Shown: positions 24,702-34,570, counted from the stretch's first letter. The stretch: DNA of 64,000 bases from Acinetobacter bohemicus ANC 3994 (GCF_000367925.1 NZ_KB849176.1:124001-188000), one strand, 5' to 3'. Notes: generated from the letters alone by a model not told the origin. Numbers and translations are program-made.

Positions 24702-26134
24702 AGAGCCAAACCAAAAATTTCCCGACTTCACTTGTGGAGTCGCTTGAGACAGGAAAAATTACTAATCGGGCGTGGTTAATCACCGGAATGTTGATCATAT
24801 TCCAGATGGTTAACTTTGCCGATAAAGCGGTATTAGGACTGGTGGCTGAACCGGCAATGCGCGAATTGGGTATGTCGAGTAGTCAATTTGGTTTTATTGG
24901 AAGTTCTTTTTTCTTCTTGTTTGCCATTTCCTCTATTGTAGTGGGATTACTGGCGGCAAAAATACAAACCCGCTGGATTCTACTTACCATGGGAATTGCA
25001 TGGGCTGTTTTACAATTTCCCATGCTTCTAGGAGGAGGGATAACGCTCTTATTGATGACACGAATTATTTTAGGTGCGGCAGAAGGGCCTGCTACACCTA
25101 TTACTTTGCAACATATTCATGGATGGTACGAGCCAAAGGAACGTGGCTTACCAAGTAGTTTGGTTGCCATAGGATCGACCTTAGGCCCTATTATTGCTGC
25201 TCCAATTTTAGCGGCTATTATTGCTCATCCGTCTTATGGATGGAGATGGGCATTCGGTTTTTTAGGAATATTCGGTCTGGGCTGGAGCCTATTATGGTTT
25301 TTAATTGCAAAAGAAGGACCATATAGCCATATTAAAGCGAAACAACAACTGACTCAACCTAAGCCCTTGGTTCATCCAAATACAAGTTATATTAATAATA
25401 AAAGTATTGCTGAGTTTTCAGACTTACTAAAAGTAGTCCCTTTATTTAAGGTCTTTTTCTCGCCGATGTTTATCTCTGCATTTTTAGCCGGTGCTGGATG
25501 CTTCTGGGCTATGGGCTTTTTAACAACTTGGGCACCTCGTTATTTGTCGGCAGTACTTAGCACTTCTCCACAGATGATCGGAATGATTTCGACATTTCCC
25601 TGGATATTTGGTGCTTTGACCTTACTGGTGGCAGGTTATCTATCGAAAATTTTAATGAAGAAAGGGAGCTCTGTACATAAATCAATGGGCTGTGTATTTG
25701 GATGCTTAATTTTAATGTCAGGTATTTTCTTTCTGTTATTACCTTATACCACGGGCATTGCAGCCGTTTGCGTTCTGACTATTGCAGCAGGTTTGGCAAT
25801 GACATTCCCACTGGCACCTATTACTTTAGCTTATAGTATCTGTTCTAAACAACGAGCAGCTGTTATGGCGACAGTCACCGCATTGGCATCGTTAGGTGGA
25901 ATGATTTCACCGACTATGGTGGGAATGTTTATGGAATCGGCAGGCTATATTCAGCCGATGAAAGGAATACTTCCCGATGCTGCAATGTTAGGCAAACTGG
26001 TCACAGGAATGAATCTAAGTTTTTCATATATTGGTGTCTATTTACTAACTGTAGGATTAGCGGCAATTCTGTTCCTTAATCCAGATAAAACGGCAAAAAA
26101 ATTGCAAAATGATATCGAAGTCAAAAATGACTAA
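24698..26134 (+). CDS. MFS transporter, ACS/phthalate-permease type
   Basis: A 478-residue permease with 12 predicted transmembrane helices (first at about 25-50, GMLIIFQMVNFADKAVLGLV). The motif ADKAVLGLVAEP and the RILLGAAEGPATP segment (residue about 125) are typical of anion:cation symporters that import aromatic carboxylates and related acids. It is translationally coupled to the MBL hydrolase, so it probably imports that enzyme's substrate. A terminator follows 44 bases after the stop. Confidence 0.85.
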   Translation: MKSQTKNFPTSLVESLETGKITNRAWLITGMLIIFQMVNFADKAVLGLVAEPAMRELGMSSSQFGFIGSSFFFLFAISSIVVGLLAAKIQTRWILLTMGIAWAVLQFPMLLGGGITLLLMTRIILGAAEGPATPITLQHIHGWYEPKERGLPSSLVAIGSTLGPIIAAPILAAIIAHPSYGWRWAFGFLGIFGLGWSLLWFLIAKEGPYSHIKAKQQLTQPKPLVHPNTSYINNKSIAEFSDLLKVVPLFKVFFSPMFISAFLAGAGCFWAMGFLTTWAPRYLSAVLSTSPQMIGMISTFPWIFGALTLLVAGYLSKILMKKGSSVHKSMGCVFGCLILMSGIFFLLLPYTTGIAAVCVLTIAAGLAMTFPLAPITLAYSICSKQRAAVMATVTALASLGGMISPTMVGMFMESAGYIQPMKGILPDAAMLGKLVTGMNLSFSYIGVYLLTVGLAAILFLNPDKTAKKLQNDIEVKND

Positions 26135-26177
26135 ATAATGCAAGTAAGTCAGTTTTTAAAATCTGATGTAAATAAAT

Positions 26178-26213
26178 AAAAAGAGTGCTTGATTTATAAA
26201 GTGCTCTTTTTAT
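26178..26213 (+). terminator. Terminator after the MBL-MFS operon
   Basis: AAAAAGAGTGCTT... pairs with ...AAGTGCTCTTTTT (stem AAAGAGCAC-like with one offset), with a T run on the plus strand. Confidence 0.6.
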
Positions 26214-26367
26214 TTGAATTTATTTTAAGATTTTTTTAAAAAAATTAAAAACCAGATAAAGAATAAATATTTAAAATAGATTAAATCACAGTAGTTTTAA
26301 TTCAAATAATCATCTTTATATACAAACCAACTGTATTATTAAAACAGTCGGTTTAAACAGCCTTATA

Positions 26368-27351
26368 CTATTTATTGTTTTTTAGTGTTTCAGAAGGAAA
26401 CTCTCCGAAACGGGTTTTATATTCTTGGGAAAATCGTCCTAATTGCTGGAAACCGCAGTCCATGGCAATACTTGAAACATTTTCCCAGGGCTTGATCTCT
26501 TTTAAACGCTTATAGGTTTCTTCAAAGCGTAAATTACGCAGATAGGCAACAGGGGATTGACCAAAATAGGTATGAAAATCGCGATATAATCTTTCACGAG
26601 AAATTCCCAAGATTTTCTCAACTTCGCTTAATTTTAAAGGTTGCGATAAATTTTCTTTAAATAAACTTTCAATATAATTTAAATAAGAAGGTTTTCCCTG
26701 TAAACGGCGTTCAAGTTCTAAACTGTAATTGTGCGGTTGAGAAGTGAGTAAAAGAGCAATCAGATTATTTTCAAAATTATTCCAAATCCCTTGTAAATCC
26801 ACAACAGAATCATATTCTAATAAGAATTCTTGCAAACTCATGGCTAAATTGAACCATTGTTTAATTGAACCTTGCATCGGGGCTTGAATATCAAAAATTA
26901 ACGGCCGAGTAATTTTATAGCCCAACATCCGGATAAGATGATTTTCCATATTTTTTTTGGAAATTCGAATCATTTGCTTTTGGCAGTTGGGTTCCAAAAC
27001 CATAGAAAAGGGTTGATCAGGTGAAAATATTGCCGCTACATTATTAGTAGAATATATAGTTGAAGATTTAACTTTAATTTCTTGTACGCCCTCAAGCGGC
27101 ACATTAAAAATATAACAATGCTGTAAATTATCAATATTAATATTTACAAGTGTTGAGTACTGGATTTTACCAAAAGTGGTTTCACCAATTTGTATACCTT
27201 CATGTAAAAAATTAATTTGTTTCGGATTTGGAATATGTAACTGGTGGGGACCATTTACCTTGATTGTCCAGTCTAAAACCTCTTGAGATTGATGAAAATG
27301 AGCAAAAAATTTTTTAGGCAGCCAATTTTCACTTTTTCCTAACTCAATCAT
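26368..27351 (-). CDS. AraC/XylS-family transcriptional regulator
   Basis: A 327-residue regulator. Residues about 60-190 resemble the AraC-binding-like sensor domain (CYIFNVPLEGVQEIKV, FSPDQPFSMVLEPNC). Residues about 225-325 hold the double HTH (LKLSEVEKILGISRERLYRDFHTYFGQSPVAYLRNLRFEETYK, then IAMDCGFQQLGRFSQEYKTRFGEFPSE). It is convergent with the MBL-MFS operon and is a likely activator of it. Together with the second AraC gene at 27841 it is also a candidate for the operator shared by the ant genes. Confidence 0.85.
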   Translation of the reverse strand: MIELGKSENWLPKKFFAHFHQSQEVLDWTIKVNGPHQLHIPNPKQINFLHEGIQIGETTFGKIQYSTLVNINIDNLQHCYIFNVPLEGVQEIKVKSSTIYSTNNVAAIFSPDQPFSMVLEPNCQKQMIRISKKNMENHLIRMLGYKITRPLIFDIQAPMQGSIKQWFNLAMSLQEFLLEYDSVVDLQGIWNNFENNLIALLLTSQPHNYSLELERRLQGKPSYLNYIESLFKENLSQPLKLSEVEKILGISRERLYRDFHTYFGQSPVAYLRNLRFEETYKRLKEIKPWENVSSIAMDCGFQQLGRFSQEYKTRFGEFPSETLKNNK

Positions 27352-27840
27352 TTCTATATCCTTATATCTTGATCAGAGAGAACTGTTATTTTAGTATCTT
27401 AAATAATCTATTTTTAAGTTATATTAAAAAATATATAAGAGCAATGAGTATATATAACAAAAAAATGTTTTATGTAAGGATTATAATGTAAGAAAAAACT
27501 ATAAATAATATATTTCATTGATATATATAATTCAAAAATAGCATCTAGAGGTAATATACTTCATTAATATGGTTTAATACTTTATAGGTATAAATAATTT
27601 ATTAAGAGTTGTAGGGTATTTAAAAATATATAAATAAAATAATTTTTAGAATAAGTATGGGTTATCTATATGATTTTAATAGTCATAGAGTTGATAGTTT
27701 TACCAAATAATAAATTTAATAATAAGTTATAGAGGGTGAAGTGATTTTAAAAAATTGTAAAAATGAGATTAATCTATTCAGTATGAGTATTTAGCTGATA
27801 TATTAATGAGGATAATAAACTTTAGCTAGGTGAAAATGGA
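27352..27840. other. Divergent promoter region of two AraC-type genes
   Basis: 489 bases of very AT-rich DNA with no coding potential. It separates two divergent AraC/XylS regulators and should hold both promoters. I saw no GGATA direct repeat and no clear palindrome here. Confidence 0.5.
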
Positions 27841-28839
27841 ATGCAATCACTAAGCCAACAAAATTTTGAATTAAATCACTATTCTAGTAAAGCTGATTTT
27901 GCTCAAAATTTGATGTCAACTATTTGTGGTGAACATCGTCTGGATACAAGTTGCCGAGATACTTTGGATTTTCATTATGATGGCATGCGCTTACCTCATA
28001 AAAGAATGACGATTGGTACAATTTCTTATGGTGCCAATGTTGCAATTAATACTTCTAATCTTAAAGCCTATAGTATCAGCCTGCCTGTGAGCGGAAAACA
28101 AATTTTAAATATGCGTGGGGAACGTTATTTATCAGATGAAAAAAATGGCTTGATCGTTTCCAATGCAGATTTACAAGATCTGACGATCGATAAAGATTGC
28201 AAAAAGCTTCAGGTGGTCGTTCCAGAACAAAGTCTACAAAGTGTTTTAGCTGATTTGCTTCATCAGCCAGTGGAAAAATCGGTTGTTTTTAATCCCAAAA
28301 TGCATTTTGACTCAGAACATTTAATTAATGCTTGGTGGAAGAACATTCAGAATTTTTTACAGTGTAAATCACAATATACTGGTTTTTATGGATTACCCTT
28401 ACTGGCTGAAGATTATGAAAATTTTATAATTAAAGCTTTATTGTTGTCTCAAGAAAATAATTATTCAGAACAGCTGAAACAATTATCCACTCAAACACAG
28501 CCTACTTATATCCAAAGAGTACACAAATTTATCCTTACCCATGCCCAAGAAGATATTTGTGTTGATCATTTACAAGACTTGGCAGGCGTTTCAAAATCAA
28601 AACTATATGAAGAGTTTCAGCATTACTATGGGACTAGCCCGATGGCATATTTAAAAAAACATCGGTTACAGCAAATTTATAAAGTATTGAGTGCATCTGG
28701 CCTCAATCGAAAAATATCAATTTCACAATTGGCTTCTAAATGGGGATTTAATCATTTAAGTCGGTTTTCTCAAGAGTATCGTGAGGAATTTGGTGAAAAC
28801 CCGAGTGAAACTAAAAATAAATTTATGGATATCAATTAA
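27841..28839 (+). CDS. AraC/XylS-family regulator, candidate anthranilate regulator
   Basis: A 332-residue regulator with an AraC-binding-like N-terminal domain (KAYSISLPVSGKQILNMRGERYLSD, about residues 63-90) and a C-terminal double HTH (ICVDHLQDLAGVSKSKLYEEF, HYYGTSPMAYLKKHRLQQIY, ISQLASKWGFNHLSRFSQEYREEFGENPSE). It is convergent with, and adjacent to, the MFS-porin operon whose promoter shares an operator with antA. In Pseudomonas the ant genes are activated by the AraC-type AntR. By position this gene is the best AntR candidate in the window, although the AraC gene at 26368 cannot be excluded. Confidence 0.8.
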   Translation: MQSLSQQNFELNHYSSKADFAQNLMSTICGEHRLDTSCRDTLDFHYDGMRLPHKRMTIGTISYGANVAINTSNLKAYSISLPVSGKQILNMRGERYLSDEKNGLIVSNADLQDLTIDKDCKKLQVVVPEQSLQSVLADLLHQPVEKSVVFNPKMHFDSEHLINAWWKNIQNFLQCKSQYTGFYGLPLLAEDYENFIIKALLLSQENNYSEQLKQLSTQTQPTYIQRVHKFILTHAQEDICVDHLQDLAGVSKSKLYEEFQHYYGTSPMAYLKKHRLQQIYKVLSASGLNRKISISQLASKWGFNHLSRFSQEYREEFGENPSETKNKFMDIN

Positions 28840-28859
28840 TATCTTAAAAATCAAAAATA

Positions 28860-28894
28860 AAGAACCTAATTTAAATGATTTAAATTAGGTTCTT
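28860..28894. terminator. Bidirectional terminator
   Basis: AAGAACCTAATTTAAA and its exact complement flank a three-base loop (TGA), a perfect 16-base stem between convergent genes. A-rich and T-rich flanks serve both directions. Confidence 0.8.
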
Positions 28895-28909
28895 CAATTT
28901 CAGATGAGT

Positions 28910-30253
28910 CTAAGCTAGTTCTTCAATTTTAGATTGATTTTGTCGTTTGGATTTTTCACTGAGCACTTTTAAACTTAGTGCAATAAATGAAATAAAAGTA
29001 GGGATCGCAAGAATATAGAATAAACTACTTAAACTTAGGTCAAATGTGAAAATTAAAGATCCAAAGAAAGCCCCTAAAATTGCGCCAATTCGACCAATCC
29101 CATGCATCCATGAGACGCCGACAGCTCGACAGGTTGAAGGATAGGAAATAGCGGCTAAAGGCAGTAAGGACGATTGAGCGCCCGCCAGCAAAGCACCAAT
29201 TAAGAAGATGGTGATTCCAAAAAATAATAGATCTGAGCTTAGAAAGCCCGCTACAATAAATAAGCCAAAAGCAATCAGATAAGAATAGCGAATCACCTTG
29301 GTTGGGTTGGTTTTATCCATATACCAGCCCATAATTGTGGCACCAATTACACCGCCAAAAGGGAATATAGCGGCGATTAAGCTAAATTGCTGAGTGGTAA
29401 AACCTGCGGTTTTTAAAATGGTTGGCATCCAACTGGTTAACAGGTAAAAAACCAGTAAGCTCATAAAACAGCAAAGCCACAACATACTTGAGCTGACTAA
29501 ATATTTACCTAGTACTTGTTTAACCGGACTTTGGTTAGACTGAACTTCAGTTTGAGCAAGTTTGATGGTAACTGCTTCGGAAAAAGGCTTGCCTTGAATG
29601 GTTTCTAAAATACGCTGTGCTTTTAAAGGTTGATTATTTTTAATTAAATATTGGGTAGATTCGGGTAATTTAAGGATCAGTATGATGACCAGAATAAGTG
29701 GAATAATCCCCCCAATAATAATTACTTTAGCCCAACCTAGATTTTCCAATAAATAAGCAGACAATAGCCCGCCACATGAAATCCCGAGCATAAAGCCACA
29801 GCCTGCCAATCCGGTTAAGAATGCTTTACGTTTCGCAGGCATATACTCTGAAACAATGGTACTGATATTCGGCATGGCAGCTCCTAAGCCAATACCGGTA
29901 ATGAATCGATAAATCATCAACTCTTGTGTAGAAGTGGCAAAGCCACAAAGCACGGTAAATGTAGCGAAAAGCAGGGTGGTGGATGTAATGACTTTCTTAC
30001 GCCCAAATTTATCGGCAAGCGGGCCAGACAGAATTGCGCCAATCGACATACCCACTAAAGCCGCACTGAGTACGGGTGCAAGTTGAGGTTTGCTTATGCC
30101 CCAATCATCCAGTAATGCAGGCGCAATAAAACCGATAATCCCGGTATCCAATCCATCACAAAAAAATACTAAGAAGCCAAGTGCAAATACCAGCCATTGT
30201 AACGGTGATAGTTTTTCGCGGTCTATCACCGCATTAATCTCAATTGTTTTCAT
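28910..30253 (-). CDS. MFS aromatic acid transporter (AAHS type), probable anthranilate permease
   Basis: A 447-residue, 12-helix permease of the aromatic acid:H+ symporter group (BenK/PcaK-like). The DGLDTGIIGFIAPALLDDWG segment in helix 1 and the loop motif GPLADKFGRKK between helices 2 and 3 are characteristic. It lies 19 bases after the OprD-type porin gene, so the two form an operon. The porin promoter carries the same AraC-type operator as antA, which points to anthranilate or a close relative as the cargo. That substrate assignment is inference. Confidence 0.85.
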   Translation of the reverse strand: MKTIEINAVIDREKLSPLQWLVFALGFLVFFCDGLDTGIIGFIAPALLDDWGISKPQLAPVLSAALVGMSIGAILSGPLADKFGRKKVITSTTLLFATFTVLCGFATSTQELMIYRFITGIGLGAAMPNISTIVSEYMPAKRKAFLTGLAGCGFMLGISCGGLLSAYLLENLGWAKVIIIGGIIPLILVIILILKLPESTQYLIKNNQPLKAQRILETIQGKPFSEAVTIKLAQTEVQSNQSPVKQVLGKYLVSSSMLWLCCFMSLLVFYLLTSWMPTILKTAGFTTQQFSLIAAIFPFGGVIGATIMGWYMDKTNPTKVIRYSYLIAFGLFIVAGFLSSDLLFFGITIFLIGALLAGAQSSLLPLAAISYPSTCRAVGVSWMHGIGRIGAILGAFFGSLIFTFDLSLSSLFYILAIPTFISFIALSLKVLSEKSKRQNQSKIEELA

Positions 30254-30272
30254 CTTTAATCCTTTAAAAATT

Positions 30273-31529
30273 TTAGAATTTTTTACTGTAATTTACGAAA
30301 AAGCGATTTTCAGTAAAATCAGTACCATGCTTAACGTTGTAGTCGATTAGGAGGTATTGCAAAGCAAGCCCTTTAAGATAGGGCTGTTGAAATGCATAGT
30401 TGCCAATGAAATTGGCTTCACTTTCTTTATTTTCGCGACCATCAGCGGTCTTGAAATTATGCCCAGACACATATTTAACTGTGGTATTTAGTCCCGGAAT
30501 ATAATCTTTAAAATCATAGTTGTAGATAAAGTGATAAGACTTTTCATCTTGTTTAAAGAAACCTGTCGCATTCCAGTTAATAAAATAAGGTTCTGGTAAA
30601 AAACCATCAGGCAAAGGATAGGCGGATTCACCAATAATCTGCTGATAACCCATACCGATACTGTGATTGCTGATTTTTACAGTTTCTAGCAAGCCAATAT
30701 TTTGCGCATCAATATTTAATTGGTTATTGTCCTCTTGCGCATTAAAATATTTTAATTTTGAATTTAAAGAAAAATCATCGGTTTTCCAGTTATGCTCAAC
30801 TCCTAAGTAATGTTTGTTATAAAGATTGTCCAGATTGCCAAAATAATATTCCGTTTTTAAATTGGGTAAAATTTGATAGCGCAAATCAATATAATTTAGA
30901 CCATCAGAATAGGTGGTTACTCCTCTGGCCGTATAAGAGAACTTACGGAAATCTTCTTCATTTCTCGGCGACAATTTAGTGACATGTCCGAGCTCAAGTT
31001 GCAATTGATCACTGAGTTGCGAACGTAAATTCCCCCCCAAATAAGAGGTTAGCAATTGGCGGCTGCCATCGACTGTAGTCAAAGGAAGATCTAGCCAAAG
31101 TTCCCCTAAGCTCAGCAAAGTATTTTGGTAGCCTAATTTAAGCGTGGCGCCATATTTTAAATAGTCAGCGGCTTGTGATTGAGTTGTGGAATCAAAAGGC
31201 AGAATAGCGTCGGGTACATGTTTATCTGAACTGAGACGAACTGCATATTGGGTTGAAGCATTGGCTCCTATTGTAATTGGACTTCCTGCAATGCTAAGCG
31301 GAGTGTCTTTCATTTTAGAGGTATAAAACAGTGATGTTGCCTGAGACCAACTGCCGATATCTTTTACGGCCGAAGAGTCAAAATCTCGTTCAATATAGGC
31401 ATTTTTGAGCGTGAATTTCCATTCTTGCTCTACTGCCTGCGCCTGAACAGATAAGCTAATTCCGCTTAAAATACTCAATAACAAAAATGATTTTTTTGAT
31501 TCTACTTTTGACCATGTCCGATATGTCAT
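30273..31529 (-). CDS. OprD-family outer-membrane porin
   Basis: A 418-residue protein. The N-terminus has a signal peptide ending near VQAQA, and the body is a beta-barrel with the OprD pattern (EWKFTLKNAYIERDF, SWSQATSLFYTSKMKDTPLSIAGSPITIGAN) ending in Phe (VNYSKKF). GGAAGG lies 8 bases before the ATG. OprD-type channels such as BenP admit small carboxylates. It is the first gene of a porin-MFS operon with an AraC-type operator about 100 bases upstream, the same operator that precedes antA. Confidence 0.85.
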   Translation of the reverse strand: MTYRTWSKVESKKSFLLLSILSGISLSVQAQAVEQEWKFTLKNAYIERDFDSSAVKDIGSWSQATSLFYTSKMKDTPLSIAGSPITIGANASTQYAVRLSSDKHVPDAILPFDSTTQSQAADYLKYGATLKLGYQNTLLSLGELWLDLPLTTVDGSRQLLTSYLGGNLRSQLSDQLQLELGHVTKLSPRNEEDFRKFSYTARGVTTYSDGLNYIDLRYQILPNLKTEYYFGNLDNLYNKHYLGVEHNWKTDDFSLNSKLKYFNAQEDNNQLNIDAQNIGLLETVKISNHSIGMGYQQIIGESAYPLPDGFLPEPYFINWNATGFFKQDEKSYHFIYNYDFKDYIPGLNTTVKYVSGHNFKTADGRENKESEANFIGNYAFQQPYLKGLALQYLLIDYNVKHGTDFTENRFFVNYSKKF

Positions 31530-32006
31530 CTCATGCCTTCCTTTGAGAAATTACTTATTTTCTATCTGTAATTCATTAACTTTAGAAACTATTCCATAGT
31601 TTTGATTGAACTCTTTTTAGCCGTTTCAAACTATCCAAAAATTCCTGAAAATCATCCATTTTTTCCAAATTGCATGAATAGTCATTCGATCTAAGCGACT
31701 GAAATAAAGATTTAAATTTGGATGATTTATTTAAAGATTTTGTTCGGGATTTTGGGTCAAATCGTTAAGTGAGAAAACTATTCGCTTTCGTTAATCAGCA
31801 ATTTGCTTTAATGAAAATATGCCTAGGCATATCCTTAATTTGTAAAGAATAGAAAAATAAATGAATATAAAAAATATCCATTTTTTGAGTATTCTTTTAG
31901 AAAAATAATAATGAGGGGAGAGGAAAGTAAAATTGAGTTTTTTGAGTGGTAATACCCTTGAACCAAGATAAATCAGTAGTTCAAGAGTAGTTTTAGCAAA
32001 AGAAGG
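31530..32006. other. Intergenic region between porin promoter and catA end
   Basis: No gene. It contains the porin operator (31631-31664), a lone AAAAAATGGATA half-site on the minus strand (31876-31886) with no partner 21 bases away, and the downstream end of catA. No strong terminator for catA was seen. Confidence 0.5.
31631..31664 (-). promoter_or_regulatory. AraC-type direct-repeat operator upstream of porin
   Basis: Minus strand: AAAAAATGGAT at 31664-31654, a central AGGA, and TGGATAG ending at 31631. The GGAT words are 21 bases apart, two helical turns, as in XylS/AraC sites. It matches the site before antA at about 25 of 34 positions with identical spacing. Confidence 0.65.
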
Positions 32007-32927
32007 TTATGCACATAAGCGACGACGTTCAACTTCTGCTGAAGGTGCCGCGACACTGTCTTTGACCAGTACAATATTAAATGTAATGTGTTTAAACGGT
32101 TTATTTAAACCATAACGTTCAATTTCGCGTGGATCGGTAACGTCTACTGCTGTTGCGACTAAACCATCACGTGTTGCAAAAGCAAAGTCATCCCATAAAT
32201 ATTGATCACCTTCAATATTAAATTGGGTAGTGAGCTTACGGAAATCAGGGGCAGAGGCAAAGTAATGGACATGCGATGGGCGGTTACCATGACGACCTAA
32301 CTTGTTCAGCAAGGCTTGAGTCGTACCCTCGGGAGGACAACCATAACCGACCGGCATCGTGGTTAAAGCCGTATATTGTCCATTTTTATCGGCAAAAATT
32401 GTACGGCGTAAATTGAATTCAGATTGAGCTTTATCGAAGAAAGAATAGTTTCCTAAGCTGTTTGCATGCCATATTTCGACCTTGGCATTTTCAATCAAGT
32501 TACCTTCTGTATCGGTTACTGTACCTTCAATGATGAGCGTATCAATTTGGTCAGACTCAGAGCCATCATCCATTCGGGCAAAACCCACAGACTCAGGTGC
32601 GCCTGCTACATACAGAGGGCCTTCAATGGTACGTGGGGTTCCTCCGCTAATGCCTGCTTTAAGATCAGTTTCATCGGCACGCAAATCCAGAAAATGTTCC
32701 AGCCCTAATCCTGCTGCTAACAATCCCAGTTCATTGGCTTGACCTGCATCAGTAAAGTACTCTAACCCTTTCCACACTTCAGAAGGCTGAATATCGAGTT
32801 CATCAATGGCTTGAAATAAATCAGTGACTAAACGTACAACAATTTCTTGTACTCGTGAATCTACAGGGCCGGTTGCTGTGTCTACATTCATTTGTTTGAC
32901 TAGGGCACTTATTTGTTCGCGGTTCAT
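32007..32927 (-). CDS. catA: Catechol 1,2-dioxygenase (anthranilate operon copy)
   Basis: A 306-residue intradiol dioxygenase with the same Fe(III) ligands as the phenol-operon copy: Tyr161 (GNYSFFD), Tyr195 (PVGYGCPPEG), His219 and His221 (RPSHVHYF). It follows antC after 106 bases in the antABC run, so the catechol made from anthranilate is cleaved by its own dedicated enzyme. By eye about four fifths of positions equal the 12391-13311 copy, the differences lying mainly near the ends and on the surface. The downstream muconate genes are not in the window. Confidence 0.95.
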   Translation of the reverse strand: MNREQISALVKQMNVDTATGPVDSRVQEIVVRLVTDLFQAIDELDIQPSEVWKGLEYFTDAGQANELGLLAAGLGLEHFLDLRADETDLKAGISGGTPRTIEGPLYVAGAPESVGFARMDDGSESDQIDTLIIEGTVTDTEGNLIENAKVEIWHANSLGNYSFFDKAQSEFNLRRTIFADKNGQYTALTTMPVGYGCPPEGTTQALLNKLGRHGNRPSHVHYFASAPDFRKLTTQFNIEGDQYLWDDFAFATRDGLVATAVDVTDPREIERYGLNKPFKHITFNIVLVKDSVAAPSAEVERRRLCA

Positions 32928-33033
32928 ACTAGGTTCCTTAAGTATATTGTTTTAGAGTTATTTAAAACTGCGCATATCATGCTGAATGGTTTCAGTACTA
33001 CAAAATTTAAGCCTTGAATGACAAGGCTGGTTG

Positions 33034-34065
33034 TTAAAGGCGACTGGTATTGCTTTGCAAGAATTTTTCACTGTAAATACGATAATTTTGCAAGGCCTGA
33101 TCACCTAACCAGCTTTTCACTGCTTCAATCATTGGGGGCGGACCACACAAATACATATCGAAAGCTTGTTCTGCCAGTTGATCTTTATTTAAATGCTCCT
33201 GAATAAAACCTGTTTTACCTGTCCAGTTATCCGAAGCTTGGCTAATAATCGGTTGATAATTAAAATTAGGCATCCGTTCGGTATAGGCATGTAAACGTTG
33301 TTGCTCACACAAATCGGCTTCTTGGCTTACGCCATAATACAGATGCACTGCTGGGGCATTAGGTTGTTCAGCGATATTATCCAGCATCCCTAAAAAGGCA
33401 GATAATCCCGTACCACCGGCAATAAACACCAAGGGACGCTCGACTTCGCGCAAATAGAAACTACCTAACGGGGCTTCCATAAATATGGTCTGCCCAACTT
33501 CACAGCATTCACGCAAGTAATTACTCATTACACCGTTTGGCAGCAGGCGAATTAAGAATTGCAGCTGGTTGGTTGCATTAGGCCGGTTGGCAAAAGAATA
33601 CGAACGCCAGTCCTCAGAATTTGGAATTTGCAAACGTGCATATTGACCGGGTAAAAAGTGTAAGGGCTGCTTATAACTGCTGGCATCCACATGCAAAATG
33701 GCCGTGGTTTCTGAAACCAATTCTACCGCAGTCACGGTGGTGGCAATTTTTAAAGACTCGCCAGCATTACAAATATCTGAATTATGATCGAAATAAAATG
33801 CAGCATTGGATTTCACTCGGGTTTGGCAAGCCAATATCTTACGCTCTGCCAAATCACGTTCACTGAGCGCCTCTTCATCGACATATTCCTGTTCGTAAGC
33901 GCCACTTTCGCATTGGCCCTGACAGGTTCCACATACCCCTTCACGACAATCCAAAGGCAGGGTAATCCCTTGACGAATGGCTGCATTGAGCAGCAATTCG
34001 TCATCATGTACAGAAATGAAAAAGGTTTTACCATCAGCGAAATTGAGCGCGACTGAATGAGTCAT
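33034..34065 (-). CDS. antC: Anthranilate 1,2-dioxygenase reductase
   Basis: A 343-residue BenC/AntC-type reductase. The N-terminal 2Fe-2S ferredoxin (CREGVCGTCQGQC, with a later Cys in ILACQTRV) precedes an FAD domain (RSYSFANRP) and an NAD-binding domain (VFIAGGTGLSAFLGML, YLCGPPPMIEA). It transfers electrons from NADH to the AntAB oxygenase. The gene follows antB with an 11-base gap. Confidence 0.92.
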   Translation of the reverse strand: MTHSVALNFADGKTFFISVHDDELLLNAAIRQGITLPLDCREGVCGTCQGQCESGAYEQEYVDEEALSERDLAERKILACQTRVKSNAAFYFDHNSDICNAGESLKIATTVTAVELVSETTAILHVDASSYKQPLHFLPGQYARLQIPNSEDWRSYSFANRPNATNQLQFLIRLLPNGVMSNYLRECCEVGQTIFMEAPLGSFYLREVERPLVFIAGGTGLSAFLGMLDNIAEQPNAPAVHLYYGVSQEADLCEQQRLHAYTERMPNFNYQPIISQASDNWTGKTGFIQEHLNKDQLAEQAFDMYLCGPPPMIEAVKSWLGDQALQNYRIYSEKFLQSNTSRL

Positions 34066-34076
34066 ACGATTGATCC

Positions 34077-34568
34077 TTAAACGTGATAAAAGTCTAAGAC
34101 CGAGTCAATTTTGTCATTCAGTAATACTGTATGTTGACGGCGGATGCGGAAGCTATCTTCATTTTTGCGTAAGGTATAAGTGGCATGACCATAAAAACTA
34201 CCTTCCAAACCTTGACGGTTATATAGGGTGTGCCATGCTACTTTTGCTTCAATTAAGCCATCATCCAGTTCTTTAACCCGAACATTCTTAATCATGTGTA
34301 AAGTGCGTGGTAAGGGGGTGGCAGAGGCCGCCTTACCGGTACGGATACGAAAAATTCGGTCTTCCAATCCGGTACGGTCTTCATAATAAATATAGGACAG
34401 GCCCTGATTGGGATCTTGGATATAGTTATGGTCATCGATCCACTGCGGAATATGATATTCACTATCTTCATCATACAGATCCAGATAAGCGTCCCAATCA
34501 TAAGTGTCACAGAGTTCAGCTTTTTTAATTAAAAACTGGGAAACAGCGAAGTTAAGTTCAGCAGTCAT
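34077..34568 (-). CDS. antB: Anthranilate 1,2-dioxygenase small subunit
   Basis: A 163-residue beta subunit of a ring-hydroxylating dioxygenase, with a nuclear transport factor 2-like fold and no catalytic role. Recognisable family stretches are LYDEDSEYHIPQWIDDHNY and GLSYIYYEDRTGLEDRIFRI. It is two bases after antA, so both subunits are translated together, giving the alpha3beta3 oxygenase. Confidence 0.93.
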   Translation of the reverse strand: MTAELNFAVSQFLIKKAELCDTYDWDAYLDLYDEDSEYHIPQWIDDHNYIQDPNQGLSYIYYEDRTGLEDRIFRIRTGKAASATPLPRTLHMIKNVRVKELDDGLIEAKVAWHTLYNRQGLEGSFYGHATYTLRKNEDSFRIRRQHTVLLNDKIDSVLDFYHV

Positions 34569-34570
34569 GA

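Noticed and set aside
31876..31886. Third AraC operator between catA and the porin
   Set aside because: The half-site AAAAAATGGATA is present, but there is no second GGAT 21 bases away.
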